64,000 bases of DNA. Source: Inia geoffrensis (lineage: Eukaryota; Chordata; Mammalia; Artiodactyla; Iniidae). The DNA is taken from positions 744,001 through 808,000 of the forward strand of contig JAZAQT010000029.1 in assembly GCA_036417435.1 (NCBI GenBank), given 5' to 3'. The notes beneath the pieces are model-generated. The model was not told where the DNA came from. It saw only the letters and a list, made by a program, of their open reading frames with translations, and did no database searches. The first letter of the stretch is position 1. Every line of letters begins with the position of its first letter. The position numbers and the translations under genes are program-made. Below are positions 49,868-63,760 of the stretch, piece after piece.

Positions 49868-51604
49868 TTGGCCAAAAAGGGCGTATGCGTTTTTTCCTGA
49901 ATATATTCAGGAAAAAACGCATACGCCCTTTTTGGCCAAGTGCATCACTGTCGAACTGCTGCCTCTTTTCCTACTCTTTCCGAGCAATTCTTATCTACCC
50001 CCTGATATCTGTTTTCTGCAATTCTGCGTCGCGTTCAAGTCCTCTTCACAGCCTTCCTTCAATAAATTTTTGGATGATAGGGGTCATTTGGAACTCTGCA
50101 GGATTGTGAGTTACAGTGCCAAAAATCTCCTTTTCTCAACTCGCTTTCTTGAGAGCTGACCGCAAACCCGAAGAATTGCTTCAGGCCTTAATCTCGTTCT
50201 GGCATGGCACGCTGAGCCTTTGGTGAATTCTTCTTCCTGTAGGGAAATCAGAGTTCAATGTGCCCGTCCAAACACATCGAGTTAGCCGCTCATTCGTTCT
50301 CCTTATTCCTGTTCATCTTCCACAGAAATTGCAAACTGTGGGAAACAAGAGGTCAAAGGCACTGACTCTCCAAGTGGGGAGAATGTTAATATCGCATCTG
50401 GAACGGCGAACTCGAGTACCAGGGGGCGAAAATGGCGATGAGTTTTAGAAATTATGCCTGATCACTTCGTGGACCATATTCTGGGTTTTCCATGCATATT
50501 TTAGCTGAAGGATAAATCCCTTAAACATGGAGATTTGGGACCCGTGGAATGGGAACCATGCACCATTACCTCAAAGGGTCTGCATTCCCTCACCAATACT
50601 ATCAGCCCCAAGTGTCCAGCCTTATCTCTCCCACAGCTGTGGATGTAGAGGTGGTAAATCCAAGATTCCTCACAAGCCCTGAAGGACTTATTTCAGAATT
50701 TCTCTCTATTTCACAGTCCTTGTGTTTTGTTTTTCAAATTTATTTTTATAAGTGGATTTAGCTTATTGACACTGCTGTGTGTATGGTGCTGTACACAAAT
50801 GATTTTCTTATGGAGACCTATAAATGTATGGGTTTTAATTTTCTTCATAGTCAGGCATATTCCTAGGTTTTGAATACGGGGTGTTGAGTCCATTTCGTTG
50901 AGCAAGGAGTAGATCTTGTCTAATATATATTTGGCTTATGGAATGGTATCTGTCCTAATGTGAACCTCTGGTTTTATGCAGCCTCCCCACTCTCCTTTCC
51001 CCTTAAGCAAGCATAAGTTTCTTTTGTAAATGTGAGACTCTGTTGTGTTTTGTAATGCAGTTCACACGTAGCCGTGTTTACATTCCCGGTATTAGTGATA
51101 TCTTATGATGTTTCTTTTTCTGTGTGACTTATTTCACTTAGAATCATCATAACTAAATCCTCTCATTATGCTGCTACTGGTCTGTTGCCATTGATTTCAT
51201 TGTTGAGTGATATTCCATTGTAGGGATGTACCACAACTTCTATATCCATTTTTCTCTTTCTGGGCTATTAAAGTTGTACCATAGTCAAGGATCCCATCCA
51301 CAGAGCAGCCCCAAACTTTGGTGTGGCTGTGTCTTTTTCATTTAAATTTTCCGAATCTATAGCACCATAAGTGGAAGTGCCCTAGGCTCTCTAGCTTGTT
51401 TTTTTCTTTGTTCCAGGAAACACCATCCACTTCTCCAGAGTGGCTGTTGGCAATTTACATCCTGCCCATCAGCATAACAAGGCTGCCTGTTCTCCATGGC
51501 CTGTCCTGCCTCTCTGGATTTTACACTTTTTTTCGGACGGCCCTTTGGATCGGTGGGAAGTGAGACTTCCTTGTAGTGCGGATTTCCATTTCAGGCTTGC
51601 TTGG
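49868..51604. repeat. Satellite monomer M29 (1,737 bp)
   Basis: Perfect palindrome. Private variants are ctttccgagc (about 49,977), tatttcagaattt (about 50,690) and ggctgcctgttc (about 51,481). Confidence 0.95.
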
Positions 51605-53341
51605 TTGGCCAAAAAGGGCGTATGCGTTTTTTCCTGAATATATTCAGGAAAAAACGCATACGCCCTTTTTGGCCAAGTGCATCACTGTCCAACTGCTGCC
51701 TCTTTTCCTACTCTTTCAGAGCAATTCTTATCTACCCCCTGATATCTGTTTTCTGCAATTCTGCGTCGCGTTCAAGTCCTCTTCACAGCCTTCCTTCAAT
51801 AAATTTTTGGATGATAGGGGTCATTTGGAACTCTGCAGGATTGTGAGTTACAGTGCCAAAAATCTCCTTTTCTCAACTCGCTTTCTTGAGAGCTGACCGC
51901 AAACCCGAAGAATTGCTTCAGGCCTTAATCTCGTTCTGGCATGGCACGCTGAGCCTTTGGTGAATTCTTCTTCCTGTAGGGAAATCAGAGTTCAATGTGC
52001 CCGTCCAAACACATCGAGTTAGCCGCTCATTCGTTCTCCTTATTCCTGTTCATCTTCCACAGAAATTGCAAACTGTGGGAAACAAGAGGTCAAAGGCACT
52101 GACTCTCCAAGTGGGGAGAATGTTAATATCGCATCTGGAACGGCGAACTCGAGTACCAGGGGGCGAAAATGGCGATGAGTTTTAGAAATTATGCCTGATC
52201 ACTTCGTGGACCATATTCTGGGTTTTCCATGCATATTTTAGCTGAAGGATCAATCCCTTAAACATGGAGATTTGAGACCCGTGGAATGGGAACCATGCAC
52301 CATTACCTCAAAGGGTCTGCATTCCCTCACCAATACTATCAGCCCCAAGTGTCCAGCCTTATCTCTCCCACAGCTGTGGATGTAGAGGTGGTAAATCCAA
52401 GATTCCTCACAAGCCCTGAAGGACTTATTTAAGAATTTCTCTCTATTTCACAGTCCTTGTGTTTTGTTTTTCAAATTTATTTTTATAAGTGGATTTAGCT
52501 TATTGACACTGCTGTGTGTATGGTGCTGTACACAAATGATTTTCTTATGGAGACCTATAAATGTATGGGTTTTAATTTTCTTCATAGTCAGGCATATTCC
52601 TAGGTTTTGAATACGGGGTGTTGAGTCCATTTCGTTGAGCAAGGAGTAGATCTTGTCTAATATATATTTGGCTTATGGAATGGTATCTGTCCTAATGTGA
52701 ACCTCTGGTTTTATGCAGCCTCCCCACTCTCGTTTCCCCTTAAGCAAGCATAAGTTTCTTTTGTAAATGTGAGACTCTGTTGTGTTTTGTAATGCAGTTC
52801 ACACGTAGCCGTGTTTACATTCCCGGTATTAGTGATATCTTATGATGTTTCTTTTTCTGTGTGACTTATTTCACTTAGAATCATCATAACTAAATCCTCT
52901 CATTATGCTGCTACTGGTCTGTTGCCATTGATTTCATTGTTGAGTGATATTCCATTGTAGGGATGTACCACAACTTCTATATCCATTTTTCTCTTTCTGG
53001 GCTATTAAAGTTGTACCATAGTCAAGGATCCCATCCACAGAGCAGCCCCAAACTTTGGTGTGGCTGTGTCTTTTTCATTTAAATTTTCCGAATCTATAGC
53101 ACCATAAGTGGAAGTGCCCTAGGCTCTCTAGCTTGTTTTTTTCTTTGTTCCAGGAAACACCATCCACTTCTCCAGAGTGGCTGTTGGCAATTTACATCCT
53201 GCCCATCAGCATAACAAGGCTGCCGGTTCTCCATGGCCTGTCCTGCCTCTCTGGATTTTACACTTTTTTTCGGACGGCCCTTTGGATCGGTGGGAAGTGA
53301 GACTTCCTTGTAGTGCGGATTTCCATTTCAGGCTTGCTTGG
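51605..53341. repeat. Satellite monomer M30 (1,737 bp)
   Basis: Perfect palindrome. Near-copy of M26 (ctgtccaactg, ggatcaatccc, tttgagaccc, ctctcgtttcc). Confidence 0.95.
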
Positions 53342-55077
53342 TTGGCCAAAAAGGGCGTATGCGTTTTTTCCTGAATATATTCAGGAAAAAACGCATACGC
53401 CCTTTTTGGCCAAGTGCATCACTGTCCAACTGCTGCCTCTTTTCCTACTCTTTCAGAGCAATTCTTATCTACCCCCTGATATCTGTTTTCTGCAATTCTG
53501 CGTCGCGTTGAAGTCCTCTTCACAGCCTTCCTTCAATAAATTTTTGGATGATAGGGGTCATTTGGAACTCTGCAGGATTGTGAGTTACAGTGCCAAAAAT
53601 CTCCTTTTCTCAACTCGCTTTCTTGAGAGCTGACCGCAAACCCGAAGAATTGCTTCAGGCCTTAATCTCGTTCTGGCATGGCACGCTGAGCCTTTGGTGA
53701 ATTCTTCTTCCTGTAGGGAAATCAGAGTTCAATGTGCCCGTCCAAACACATCGAGTTAGCCGCTCATTCGTTCTCCTTATTCCTGTTCATCTTCCACAGA
53801 AATTGCAAACTGTGGGAAACAAGAGGTCAAAGGCACTGACTCTCCAAGTGGGGAGAATGTTAATATCGCATCTGGAACGGCGAACTCGAGTACCAGGGGG
53901 CGAAAATGGCGATGAGTTTTAGAAATTATGCCTGATCACTTCGTGGACCATATTCTGGGTTTTCCATGCATATTTTAGCTGAAGGATAAATCCCTTAAAC
54001 ATGGAGATTTGGGACCCGTGGAATGGGAACCATGCACCATTACCTCAAAGGGTCTGCATTCCCTCACCAATACTATCAGCCCCAAGTGTCCAGCCTTATC
54101 TCTCCCACAGCTGTGGATGTAGAGGTGGTAAATCCAAGATTGCTCACAAGCCCTGAAGGACTTATTTAAGAATTTCTCTCTATTTCACAGTCCTTGTGTT
54201 TTGTTTTTCAAATTTATTTTTATAAGTGGATTTAGCTTATTGACACTGCTGTGTGTATGGTGCTGTACACAAATGATTTTCTTATGGAGACCTATAAATG
54301 TATTGGTTTTAATTTTCTTCATAGTCAGGCATATTCCTAGGTTTTGAATACGGGGTGTTGAGTCCATTTCGTTGAGCAAGGAGTAGATCTTGTCTAATAT
54401 ATATTTGGCTTATGGAATGGTATCTGTCCTAATGTGAACCTCTGGTTTTATGCAGCCTCCCCACTCTCCTTTCCCCTTAAGCAAGCATAAGTTTCTTTTG
54501 TAAATGTGAGACTCTGTTGTGTTTTGTAATGCAGTTCACACGTAGCCGTGTTTACATTCCCGGTATTAGTGATATCTTATGATGTTTCTTTTTCTGTGTG
54601 ACTTATTTCACTTAGAATCATCATAACTAAATCCTCTCATTATGCTGCTACTGGTCTGTTGCCATTGATTTCATTGTTGAGTGATATTCCATTGTAGGGA
54701 TGTACCACAACTTCTATATCCATTTTTCTCTTTCTGGGCTATTAAAGTTGTACCATAGTCAAGGATCCCGTACACAGAGCAGTCCCAAACTTTGGTGTGG
54801 CTGTGTCTTTTTCATTTAAATTTTCCGAATCTATAGCACCATAAGTGGAAGTGCCCTAGTCTCTCTAGCTTGTTTTTTTCTTTGTTCCAGGAAACTCCAT
54901 CCACTTCTCCAGAGTGGCTGTTGGCAAATTACATCCTGCCCATCAGCATAACAAGGCTGCCGGTTCTCCATGGCCTGTCCTGCCTCTCTGGATTTTACAC
55001 TTTTTTCGGACGGCCCTTTGGATCGGTGGGAAGTGAGACTTCCTTGTAGTGCGGATTTCCATTTCAGGCTTGCTTGG
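53342..55077. repeat. Satellite monomer M31 (1,736 bp)
   Basis: Perfect palindrome. Near-copy of M27 up to about 54,765, then it switches to cccgtacacagagcagtccc, ccctagtctctc and gaaactccatcc. This is the start of a patch seen also in M35 and M36. Confidence 0.95.
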
Positions 55078-55450
55078 TTGGCCAAAATGGGCGTATGCGT
55101 TTTTTCCTGAATATATTCAGGAATAAACTCATACGCCCTTTTTGGCCAAGTGCATCACTGTCGAACTGCTGCCTCTTTTCCTACTCTTTCAGAGCAATTC
55201 TTATCTACCCCCTGATATCTGTTTTCTGAAATTCTGCGTCGCGTTCAAGTCCTCTTCACAGCCTTCCTTCAATAAATTTTTGGATGATAGGGGTCATTTG
55301 GAACTCTGCAGGATTGTGAGTTACAGTGCCAAAAATCTCCTTTTCTCAACTCGCTTTCTTGAGAGCTGACCGCAAACCCGAAGAATTGTTTCAGGCCTTA
55401 ATCTCGTTCCGGCATGGCACGCTGAGCCTTTGGTGAATTCTTTTTCCTGT
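54765..55450. repeat. Patch of foreign monomer type inside the tetramer register
   Basis: Carries gcagtcccaaac, ccctagtctctc, gaaactccatcc, the damaged palindrome arm caggaataaactcata, gaattgtttcagg and gaattctttttcctg. All of these recur together at about 61,720-62,400, but not in the tetramer partner at 47,8xx-48,5xx. It looks like a gene-conversion tract or a short exchange. Confidence 0.68.
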
Positions 55451-56814
55451 AGGGAAATCAGAGTTCAATGTGCCCGTCCAAACACATCGAGTTAGCCGCT
55501 CATTCGTTCTCCTTATTCCTGTTCATCTTCCACAGAAATTGCAAACTGTGGGAAACAAGAGGTCAAAGGCACTGACTCTCCAAGTGGGGAGAATGTTAAT
55601 ATCGCATCTGGAACGGCGAACTCGAGTACCAGGGGGCGAAAATGGCGATGAGTTTTAGAAATTATGCCTGATCACTTCGTGGACCATATTCTGGGTTTTC
55701 CATGCATATTTTAGCTGAAGGATAAATCCCTTGAACATGGAGATTTGGGACCCGTGGAATGGGAACCATGCACCATTACCTCAAATGGTCTGCATTCCCT
55801 CACCAATACTATCAGCCCCAAGTGTCCAGCCTTATCTCTCCCACAGCTGTGGATGTAGAGGTGGTAAATCCAAGATTCCTCACAAGCCCTGAAGGACTTA
55901 TTTAAGAATTTCTCTCTATTTCACAGTCCTTGTGTTTTGTTTTTCAAATTTATTTTTATAAGTGGATTTAGCTTATTGACACTGCTGTGTGTATGGTGCT
56001 GTACACAAATGATTTTCTTATGGAGACCTATAAATGTATGGGTTTTAATTTTCTTCATAGTCAGGCATATTCCTAGGTTTTGAATACGGGGTGTTGAGTC
56101 CATTTCGTTGAGCAAGGAGTAGATCTTGTCTAATATATATTTGGCTTATGGAATGGTATCTGTCCTAATGTGAACCTCTGGTTTTATGCAGCCTCCCCAC
56201 TCTCCTTTACCCTTAAGCAAGCATAAGTTTCTTTTGTAAATGTGAGACTCTGTTGTGTTTTGTAATGCAGTTCACACGTAGCCGTGTTTACATTCCCGGT
56301 ATTAGTGATATCTTATGACGTTTCTTTTTCTGTGTGACTTATTTCACTTAGAATCATCATAACTAAATCCTCTCATTATGCTGCTACTGGTCTGTTGCCA
56401 TTGATTTCATTGTTGAGTGATATTCCATTGTAGGGATGTACCACAACTTCTATATCCATTTTTCTCTTTCTTGGCTATTAAAGTTGTACCATAGTCAAGG
56501 ATCCCATACACAGAGCAGCCCCAAACTTTGGTGTGGCTGTGTCTTTTTCATTTAAATTTTCCGAATCTATAGCACCATAAGTGGAAGTGCCCTAGGCTCT
56601 CTAGCTTGTTTTTTTCTTTGTTCCAGGAAACACCATCCACTTCTCCAGAGTGGCTGTTGGCAATTTACATCCTGCCCATCAGCATAACAAGGCTGCCGGT
56701 TCTCCATGGCCTGTCCTGCCTCTCTGGATTTTACACATTTTTTCGGACGGCCCTTTGGATCGGTGGGAAGTGAGACTTCCTTGTAGTGCGGATTTCCATT
56801 TCAGGCTTGGTTGG
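55078..56814. repeat. Satellite monomer M32 (1,737 bp), damaged palindrome
   Basis: The palindrome has aaaatgggcg on the left and caggaataaactcata on the right, so several pairs are lost. gaattgtttcagg and gaattctttttcctg follow. From about 55,730 it matches M28 again. ctttacccttaag and ttcttggctatt are private. Confidence 0.95.
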
Positions 56815-58551
56815 TTGGCCAAAAAAGGCGTATGCGTTTTTTCCTGAATATATTCAGGAAAAAACGCATACGCCCTTTTTGGCCAAGAGCATCACTGTCG
56901 AACTGCTGCCTCTTTTCCTACTCTTTCAGAGCAATTCTTATCTACCCCCTGATATCTGTTTTCTGCAATTCTGCGTCGCGTTGAAGTCCTCTTCACAGCC
57001 TTCCTTCAATAAATTTTTGGATGATAGGGGTCATTTGGAACTCTGCAGGATTGTGAGTTACAGTGCCAAAAATCTCCTTTTCTCAACTCGCTTTCTTGAG
57101 AGCTGACCGCAAACCCGAAGAATTGCTTCAGGCCTTAATCTCGTTCTGGCATGGCACGCTGAGCCTTTGGTGAATTCTTCTTCCTGTAGGGAAATCAGAG
57201 TTCAATGTGCCCGTCCAAACACATCGAGTTAGCCGCTCATTCGTTCTCCTTATTCCTGTTCATCTTCCACAGAAATTGCAAACTGTGGGAAACAAGAGGT
57301 CAAAGGCACTGACTCTCCAAGTGGGGAGAATGTTAATATCGCATCTGGAACGGCGAACTCGAGTACCAGGGGGCGAAAATGGCGATGAGTTTTAGAAATT
57401 ATGCCTGATCACTTCGTGCACCATATTCTGGGTTTTCCATGCATATTTTAGCTGAAGGATAAATCCCTTAAACATGGAGATTTGGGACCCGTGGAATGGG
57501 AACCATGCACCATTACCTCAAAGGGTCTGCATTCCCTCACCAATACTATCAGCCCCAAGTGACCAGCCTTATCTCTCCCACAGCTGTGGATGTAGAGGTG
57601 GTAAATCCAAGATTCCTCACAAGCCCTGAAGGACTTATTTAAGAATTTCTCTCTATTTCACAGTCCTTGTGTTTTGTTTTTCAAATTTATTTTTATAAGT
57701 GGATTTAGCTTATTGACACTGCTGTGTGTATGGTGCTGTACACAAATGATTTTCTTATGGAGACCTATAAATGTATGGGTTTTAATTTTCCTCATAGTCA
57801 GGCATATTCCTAGGTTTTGAATACGGGGTGTTGAGTCCATTTCGTTGAGCAAGGAGTAGATCTTGTCTAATATATATTTGGCTTATGGAATGGTATCTGT
57901 CCTAATGTGAACCTCTGGTTTTATGCAGCCTCCCCACTCTCCTTTCCCCTTAAGCAAGCATAAGTTTCTTTTGTAAATGTGAGACTCTGTTGTGTTTTGT
58001 AATGCAGTTCACACGTAGCCGTGTTTACATTCCCGGTATTAGTGATATCTTATGATGTTTCTTTTTCTGTGTGACTTATTTCACTTAGAATCATCATAAC
58101 TAAATCCTCTCATTATGCTGCTACTGGTCTGTTGCCATTGATTTCATTGTTGAGTGATATTCCATTGTAGGGATGTACCACAACTTCTATATCCATTTTT
58201 CTCTTTCTGGGCTATTAAAGTTGTACCATAGTCAAGGATCCCATACACAGAGCAGCCCCAAACTTTGGTGTGGCTGTGTCTTTTTCATTTAAATTTTCCG
58301 AATCTATAGCACCATAAGTGGAAGTGCCCTAGGCTCTCTAGCTTGTTTTTTTCTTTGTTCCAGGAAACACCATCCACTTCTCCAGAGTGGCTGTTGGCAA
58401 TTTACATCCTGCCCATCAGCATAACAAGGCTGCCGGTTCTCCATGGCCTGTCCTGCCTCTCTGGATTTTACACATTTTTTCGGACGGCCCTTTGGATCGG
58501 TGGGAAGTGAGACTTCCTTGTAGTGCGGATTTCCATTTCAGGCTTGCTTGG
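56815..58551. repeat. Satellite monomer M33 (1,737 bp)
   Basis: One palindrome mismatch (aaaaaaggcg). Variants are ccaagagcatc, gcgttgaagtcc (as M27 and M31), cgtgcaccata, aagtgaccagcc and ttttcctcatag. Confidence 0.95.
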
Positions 58552-60288
58552 TTGGCCAAAAAGGGCGTATGCGTTTTTTCCTGAATATATTCAGGAAAAA
58601 ACGCATACGCCCTTTTTGGCCAAGTGCATCACTGTCGAACTGCTGCTTCTTTTCCTACTCTTTCAGAGCAATTCTTATCTACCCCCTGATATCTGTTTTC
58701 TGCAATTCTGCGTCGCGTTCAAGTCCTCTTCACAGCCTTCCTTCAATAAATTTTTGGATGATAGGGGTCATTTGGAACTCTGCAGGATTGTGAGTTACAG
58801 TGCCAAAAATCTCCTTTTCTCAACTCGCTAACTTGAGAGCTGACCGCAAACCTGAAGAATTGCTTCAGGCCTTAATCTCGTTCTGGCATGGCACGCTGAG
58901 CCTTTGGTGAATTCTTCTTCCTGTAGGGAAATCAGAGTTCAATGTGCCCGTCCAAACACATCGAGTTAGCCGCTCATTCGTTCCCCTTATTCCTGTTCAT
59001 CTTCCACAGAAATTGCAAACTGTGGGAAACAAGAGGTCAAAGGCACTGACTCTCCAAGTGGGGAGAATGTTAATATCGCATCTGGAACGGCGAACTCGAG
59101 TACCAGGGAGCGAAAATGGCGATGAGTTTTAGAAATTATGCCTGATCACTTCGTGGACCATATTCTGGGTTTTCCATGCACATTTTAGCTGAAGGATAAA
59201 TCCCTTAAACATGGAGATTTGGGACCCGTGTAATGGGAACCATGCACCATTACCTCAAAGGGTCTGCATTCCCTCACCAATACTATCAGCCCCAAGTGTC
59301 CAGCCTTATCTCTCCCCCAGCTGTGGATGTAGAGGTGGTAAATCCAAGATTCCTCACAAGCCCTGAAGGACTTATTTAAGAATTTCTCTCTATTTCACAG
59401 TCCTTGTGTTTTGTTTTTCAAATTTATTTTTATAAGTGGATTTAGCTTATTGACACTGCTGTGTGTATGGTGCTGTACACAAATGATTTTCTTATGGAGA
59501 CCTATAAATGTATGGGTTTTAATTTTCTTCATAGTCAGGCATATTCCTAGGTTTTGAATACGGGGTGTTGAGTCCATTTCGTTGAGCAAGGAGTAGATCT
59601 TGTCTAATATATATTTGGCTTATGGAATGGTATCTGTCCTAATGTGAACCTCTGGTTTTATGCAGCCTCCCCACTCTCCTTTCCCCTTAAGCAAGCATAA
59701 GTTTCTTTTGTAAATGTGAGACTCTGTTGTGTTTTGTAATGCAGTTCACACGTAGCCGTGTTTACATTCCCGGTATTAGTGATATCTTATGATGTTTCTT
59801 TTTCTGTGTGACTTATTTCACTTAGAATCATCATAACTAAATCCTCTCATTATGCTCCTACTGGTCTGTTGCCATTGATTTCATTGTTGAGTGATATTCC
59901 ATTGTAGGGATGTACCACAACTTCTATATCCATTTTCATCTTTCTGGGCTATTAAAGTTGTACCATAGTCAAGGATCCCGTACACAGAGCAGCCCCAAAC
60001 TTTGGTGTGGCTGTGTCTTTTTCATTTAAATTTTCCGAATCTATAGCACCATAAGTGGAAGTGCCCTAGGCTCTCTAGCTTGTTTTTTTCTTTGTTCCAG
60101 GAAACACCATCCACTTCTCCAGAGTGGCTGTTGGCAATTTACATCCTGCCCATCAGCATAACAAGGCTGCCGGTTCTCCATGGCCTGTCCTGCCTCTCTG
60201 GATTTTACACTTTTTTTCGGACGGCCCTTTGGATCGGTGGGAAGTGAGACTCCCTTGTAGTGCGGATTTCCATTTCAGGCTTGCTTGG
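58552..60288. repeat. Satellite monomer M34 (1,737 bp)
   Basis: Perfect palindrome. Private variants are gctgcttctttt, ctcgctaacttgagag, gttccccttattcc, agggagcgaaaatgg, gcacattttagc, gtgtaatggg, gctcctactgg and cattttcatctttctggg. Confidence 0.95.
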
Positions 60289-62024
60289 TTGGCCAAAATG
60301 GGCGTATGCGTTTTTTCCTGAATATATTCAGGAAAAAACGCATACGCCCTTTTTGGCCAAGTGCATCACTGTCGAACTGCTGCCTCTTTTCCTACTCTTT
60401 CAGAGCAATTCTTATCTACCCCCTGATATCTGTTTTCTGCAATTCTGCGTCGCGTTCAAGTCCTCTTCACAGCCTTCCTTCAATAAATTTTTGGATGATA
60501 GGGGTCATTTGGAACTCTGCAGGATTGTGAGTTACAGTGCCAAAAATCTCCTTTTCTCAACTCGCTTTCTTGAGAGCTGACCGCAAACCCGAAGAATTGC
60601 TTCAGGCCTTAATCTCGTTCTGGCATGGCACGCTGAGCCTTTGGTGAATTCTTCTTCCTGTAGGGAAATCAGAGTTCAATATGCCCGTCCAAACACATCG
60701 AGTTCGCCGCTCATTCGTTCTCCTTATTCCTGTTCATCTTCCACAGAAATTGCAAACTGTGGGAAACAAGAGGTCAAAGGCACTGACTCTCCAAGTGGGG
60801 AGAATGTTAATATCGCATCTGGAACGGCGAACTCGAGTACCAGGGGGCGAAAATGGCGATGAGTTTTAGAAATTATGCCTGATCACTTCGTGGACCATAT
60901 TCTGGGTTTTCCATGCATATTTTAGCTGAAGGATAAATCCCTTAAACATGGAGATTTGGGACCCGTGGAATGGGAACCATGCACCATTGTCTCAAAGGGT
61001 CTGCATTCCCTCACCAATACTATCAGCCCCAAGTGTCCAGCCTTATCTCTCCCCCAGCTGTGGATGTAGAGGTGGTAAATCCAAGATTCCTCACAAGCCC
61101 TGAAGGACTTATTTAAGAATTTCTCTCTATTTCACAGTCCTTGTGTTTTGTTTTTCAAATTTATTTTTATAAGGGGATTTAGCTTATTGACACTGCTGTG
61201 TGTATGGTGCTGTACACAAATGATTTTCTTATGGAGACCTATAAATGTATGGGTTTTAATTTTCTTCATAGTCAGGCATATTCCTAGGTTTTGAATACGG
61301 GGTGTTGAGTCCATTTCGTTGAGCAAGGAGTAGATCTTGTCTAATATATATTTGGCTTATGGAATGGTATCTGTCCTAATGTCAACCTCTGGTTTTTTGC
61401 AGCCTCCCCACTCTCCTTTCCCCTTAAGCAAGCATAAGTTTCTTTTGTAAATGTGAGACTCTGTTGTGTTTTGTAATGCAGTTCACACGTAGCCTTGTTT
61501 ACATTCCCGGTATTAGTGATATCTTATGATGTTTCTTTTTCTGTGTGACTTATTTCACTTAGAATCATCATAACTAAATCCTCTTATTATGCTGCTACTG
61601 GTCTGTTGCCATTGATTTCATTGTTGAGTGATATTCCATTGTAGGGATGTACCACAACTTCTATATCCATTTTTCTCTTTCTGGGCTATTAAAGTTGTAC
61701 CATAGTCAAGGATCCCGTACACAGAGCAGTCCCAAACTTTGGTGTGGCTGTGTCTTTTTCATTTAAATTTTCCGAATCTATAGCACCATAAGTGGAAGTG
61801 CCCTAGTCTCTCTAGCTTGTTTTTTTCTTTGTTCCAGGAAACTCCATCCACTTCTCCAGAGTGGCTGTTGGCAATTTACATCCTGCCCATCAGCATAACA
61901 AGGCTGCCGGTTCTCCATGGCCTGTCCTGCCTCTCTGGATTTTACACTTTTTTCGGACGGCCCTTTGGATCGGTGGGAAGTGAGACTTCCTTGTAGTGCG
62001 GATTTCCATTTCAGGCTTGCTTGG
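60289..62024. repeat. Satellite monomer M35 (1,736 bp)
   Basis: One palindrome mismatch (aaaatgggcg). Variants are aatatgcccg, gagttcgccgc, ccattgtctc, ggttttttgcagcc, tagccttgtttac and cctcttattatgc. The right part carries gcagtcccaaac, ccctagtctctc and gaaactccatcc, as in M31. Confidence 0.95.
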
Positions 62025-63760
62025 TTGGCCAAAAAGGGCGTATGCGTTTTTTCCTGAATATATTCAGGAATAAACTCATACGCCCTTTTTGGCCAAGTGC
62101 ATCACTGTCGAATTGCTGCCTCTTTTCCTACTCTTTCAGAGCAATTCTTATCTACCCCCTGATATCTGTTTTCTGCAATTCTGCGTCGCGTTCAAGTCCT
62201 CTTCACAGCCTTCCTTCAATAAATTTTTGGATGATAGGGGTCATTTGGAACTCTGCAGGATTGTGAGTTACAGTGCCAAAAATCTCCTTTTCTCAACTCG
62301 CTTTCTTGAGAGCTGACCGCAAACCCGAAGAATTGTTTCAGGCCTTAATCTCGTTCCGGCATGGCACGCTGAGCCTTTGGTGAATTCTTTTTCCTGTAGG
62401 GAAATCAGAGTTCAATGTGCCCGTCCAAACACATCGAGTTAGCCGCTCATTCGTTCTCCTTATTCCTGTTCATCTTCCACAGAAATTGCAAACTGTGGGA
62501 AACAAGAGGTCAAAGGCACTGACTCTCCAAGTGGGGAGAATGTTAATATCGCATCTGGAACGGCGAACTCGAGTACCAGGGGGCGAAAATGGCGATGAGT
62601 TTTAGAAATTATGCGTGATCACTTCGTGGACCATATTCTGGGTTTTCCATGCATATTTTAGCTGAAGGATAAATCCCTTAAACATGGAGATTTGGGACCC
62701 GTGGAATGGGAACCATGCACCATTACCTCAAAGGGTCTGCATTCCCTCACCAATACTATCAGCCCCAAGTGTCCAGCCTTATCTCTCCCCCAGCTGTGGA
62801 TGTAGAGGTGGTAAATCCAAGATTCCTCACAAGCCCTCAAGGACTTATTTAAGAATTTCTCTCTATTTCACAGTCCTTGTGTTTTGTTTTTCAAATTTAT
62901 TTTTATAAGGGTATTTAGCTTATTGACACTGCTGTGTGTATGGTGCTGTACACAAATGATTTTCTTATGGAGACCTATAAATGTATGGGTTTTAATTTTC
63001 TTCATAGTCAGGCATATTCCTAGGTTTTGAATACGGGGTGTTGAGTCCATTTCGTTGAGCAAGGAGTACATCTTGTCTAATATATATTTGGCTTATGGAA
63101 TGGTATCTGTCCTAATGTGAACCTCTGGTTTTATGCAGCCTCCCCACTCTCCTTTCCCCTTAAGCAAGCATAAGTTTCTTTTGTAAATGTGAGACTCTGT
63201 TGTGTTTTGTAATGCAGTTCACACGTAGCCGTGTTTACATTCCCGGTATTAGTGATATCTTATGATGTTTCTTTTTCTGTGTGACTTATTTCACTTAGAA
63301 TCATCATAAATAAATCCTCTCATTATGCTGCTACTGGTCTGTTGCCATTGATTTCATTGTTGAGTGATATTCCATTGTAGGGATGTACCACAACTTGTAT
63401 AACCATTTTTCTCTTTCTGGGCTATTAAAGTTGTACCATAGTCAAGGATCCCGTACACAGAGCAGCCCCAAACATTGGTGTGGCTGTGTCTTTTTCATTT
63501 AAATTTTCCGAATCTATAGCACCATAAGTGGAAGTGCCCTAGGCTCTCTAGCTTGTTTTTTTCTTTGTTCCAGGAAACACCATCCACTTCTCCAGAGTGG
63601 CTGTTGGCAATTTACATCCTGCCCATCAGCATAACAAGGCTGCCAGTTCTCCATGGCCTGTCCTGCCTCTCTGGATTTTACACTTTTTTCGGACGGCCCT
63701 TTGGATCGGTGGGAAGTGAGACTTCCTTGTAGTGCGGATTTCCATTGCAGGCTTGCTTGG
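62025..63760. repeat. Satellite monomer M36 (1,736 bp), damaged palindrome
   Basis: The palindrome's right arm reads caggaataaactcata, as in M32. Variants are cgaattgctg, gaattctttttcctg, atgcgtgatcac, ccctcaaggac, aagggtatttagc, gtacatctt, cataaataaatcc, acttgtataacc and aacattggtg. The right end returns to A-like ccattgcagg. Confidence 0.95.

Larger units (their letters stand above)
44300..56400. repeat. Tetramer higher-order repeat, period ~6,948 bp, in block B
   Basis: M26-M28 correspond to M30-M32 at +6,948: ctgtccaactg, ctctcgtttcc (45,781 and 52,729), gcgttgaagtcc, gattgctcac (47,191 and 54,139), tgtattggttt, cccttgaacatgg, caaatggtctg and tatgacgtttc. The register is interrupted at about 54,765-55,450 by unlike sequence. 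Confidence 0.75.
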
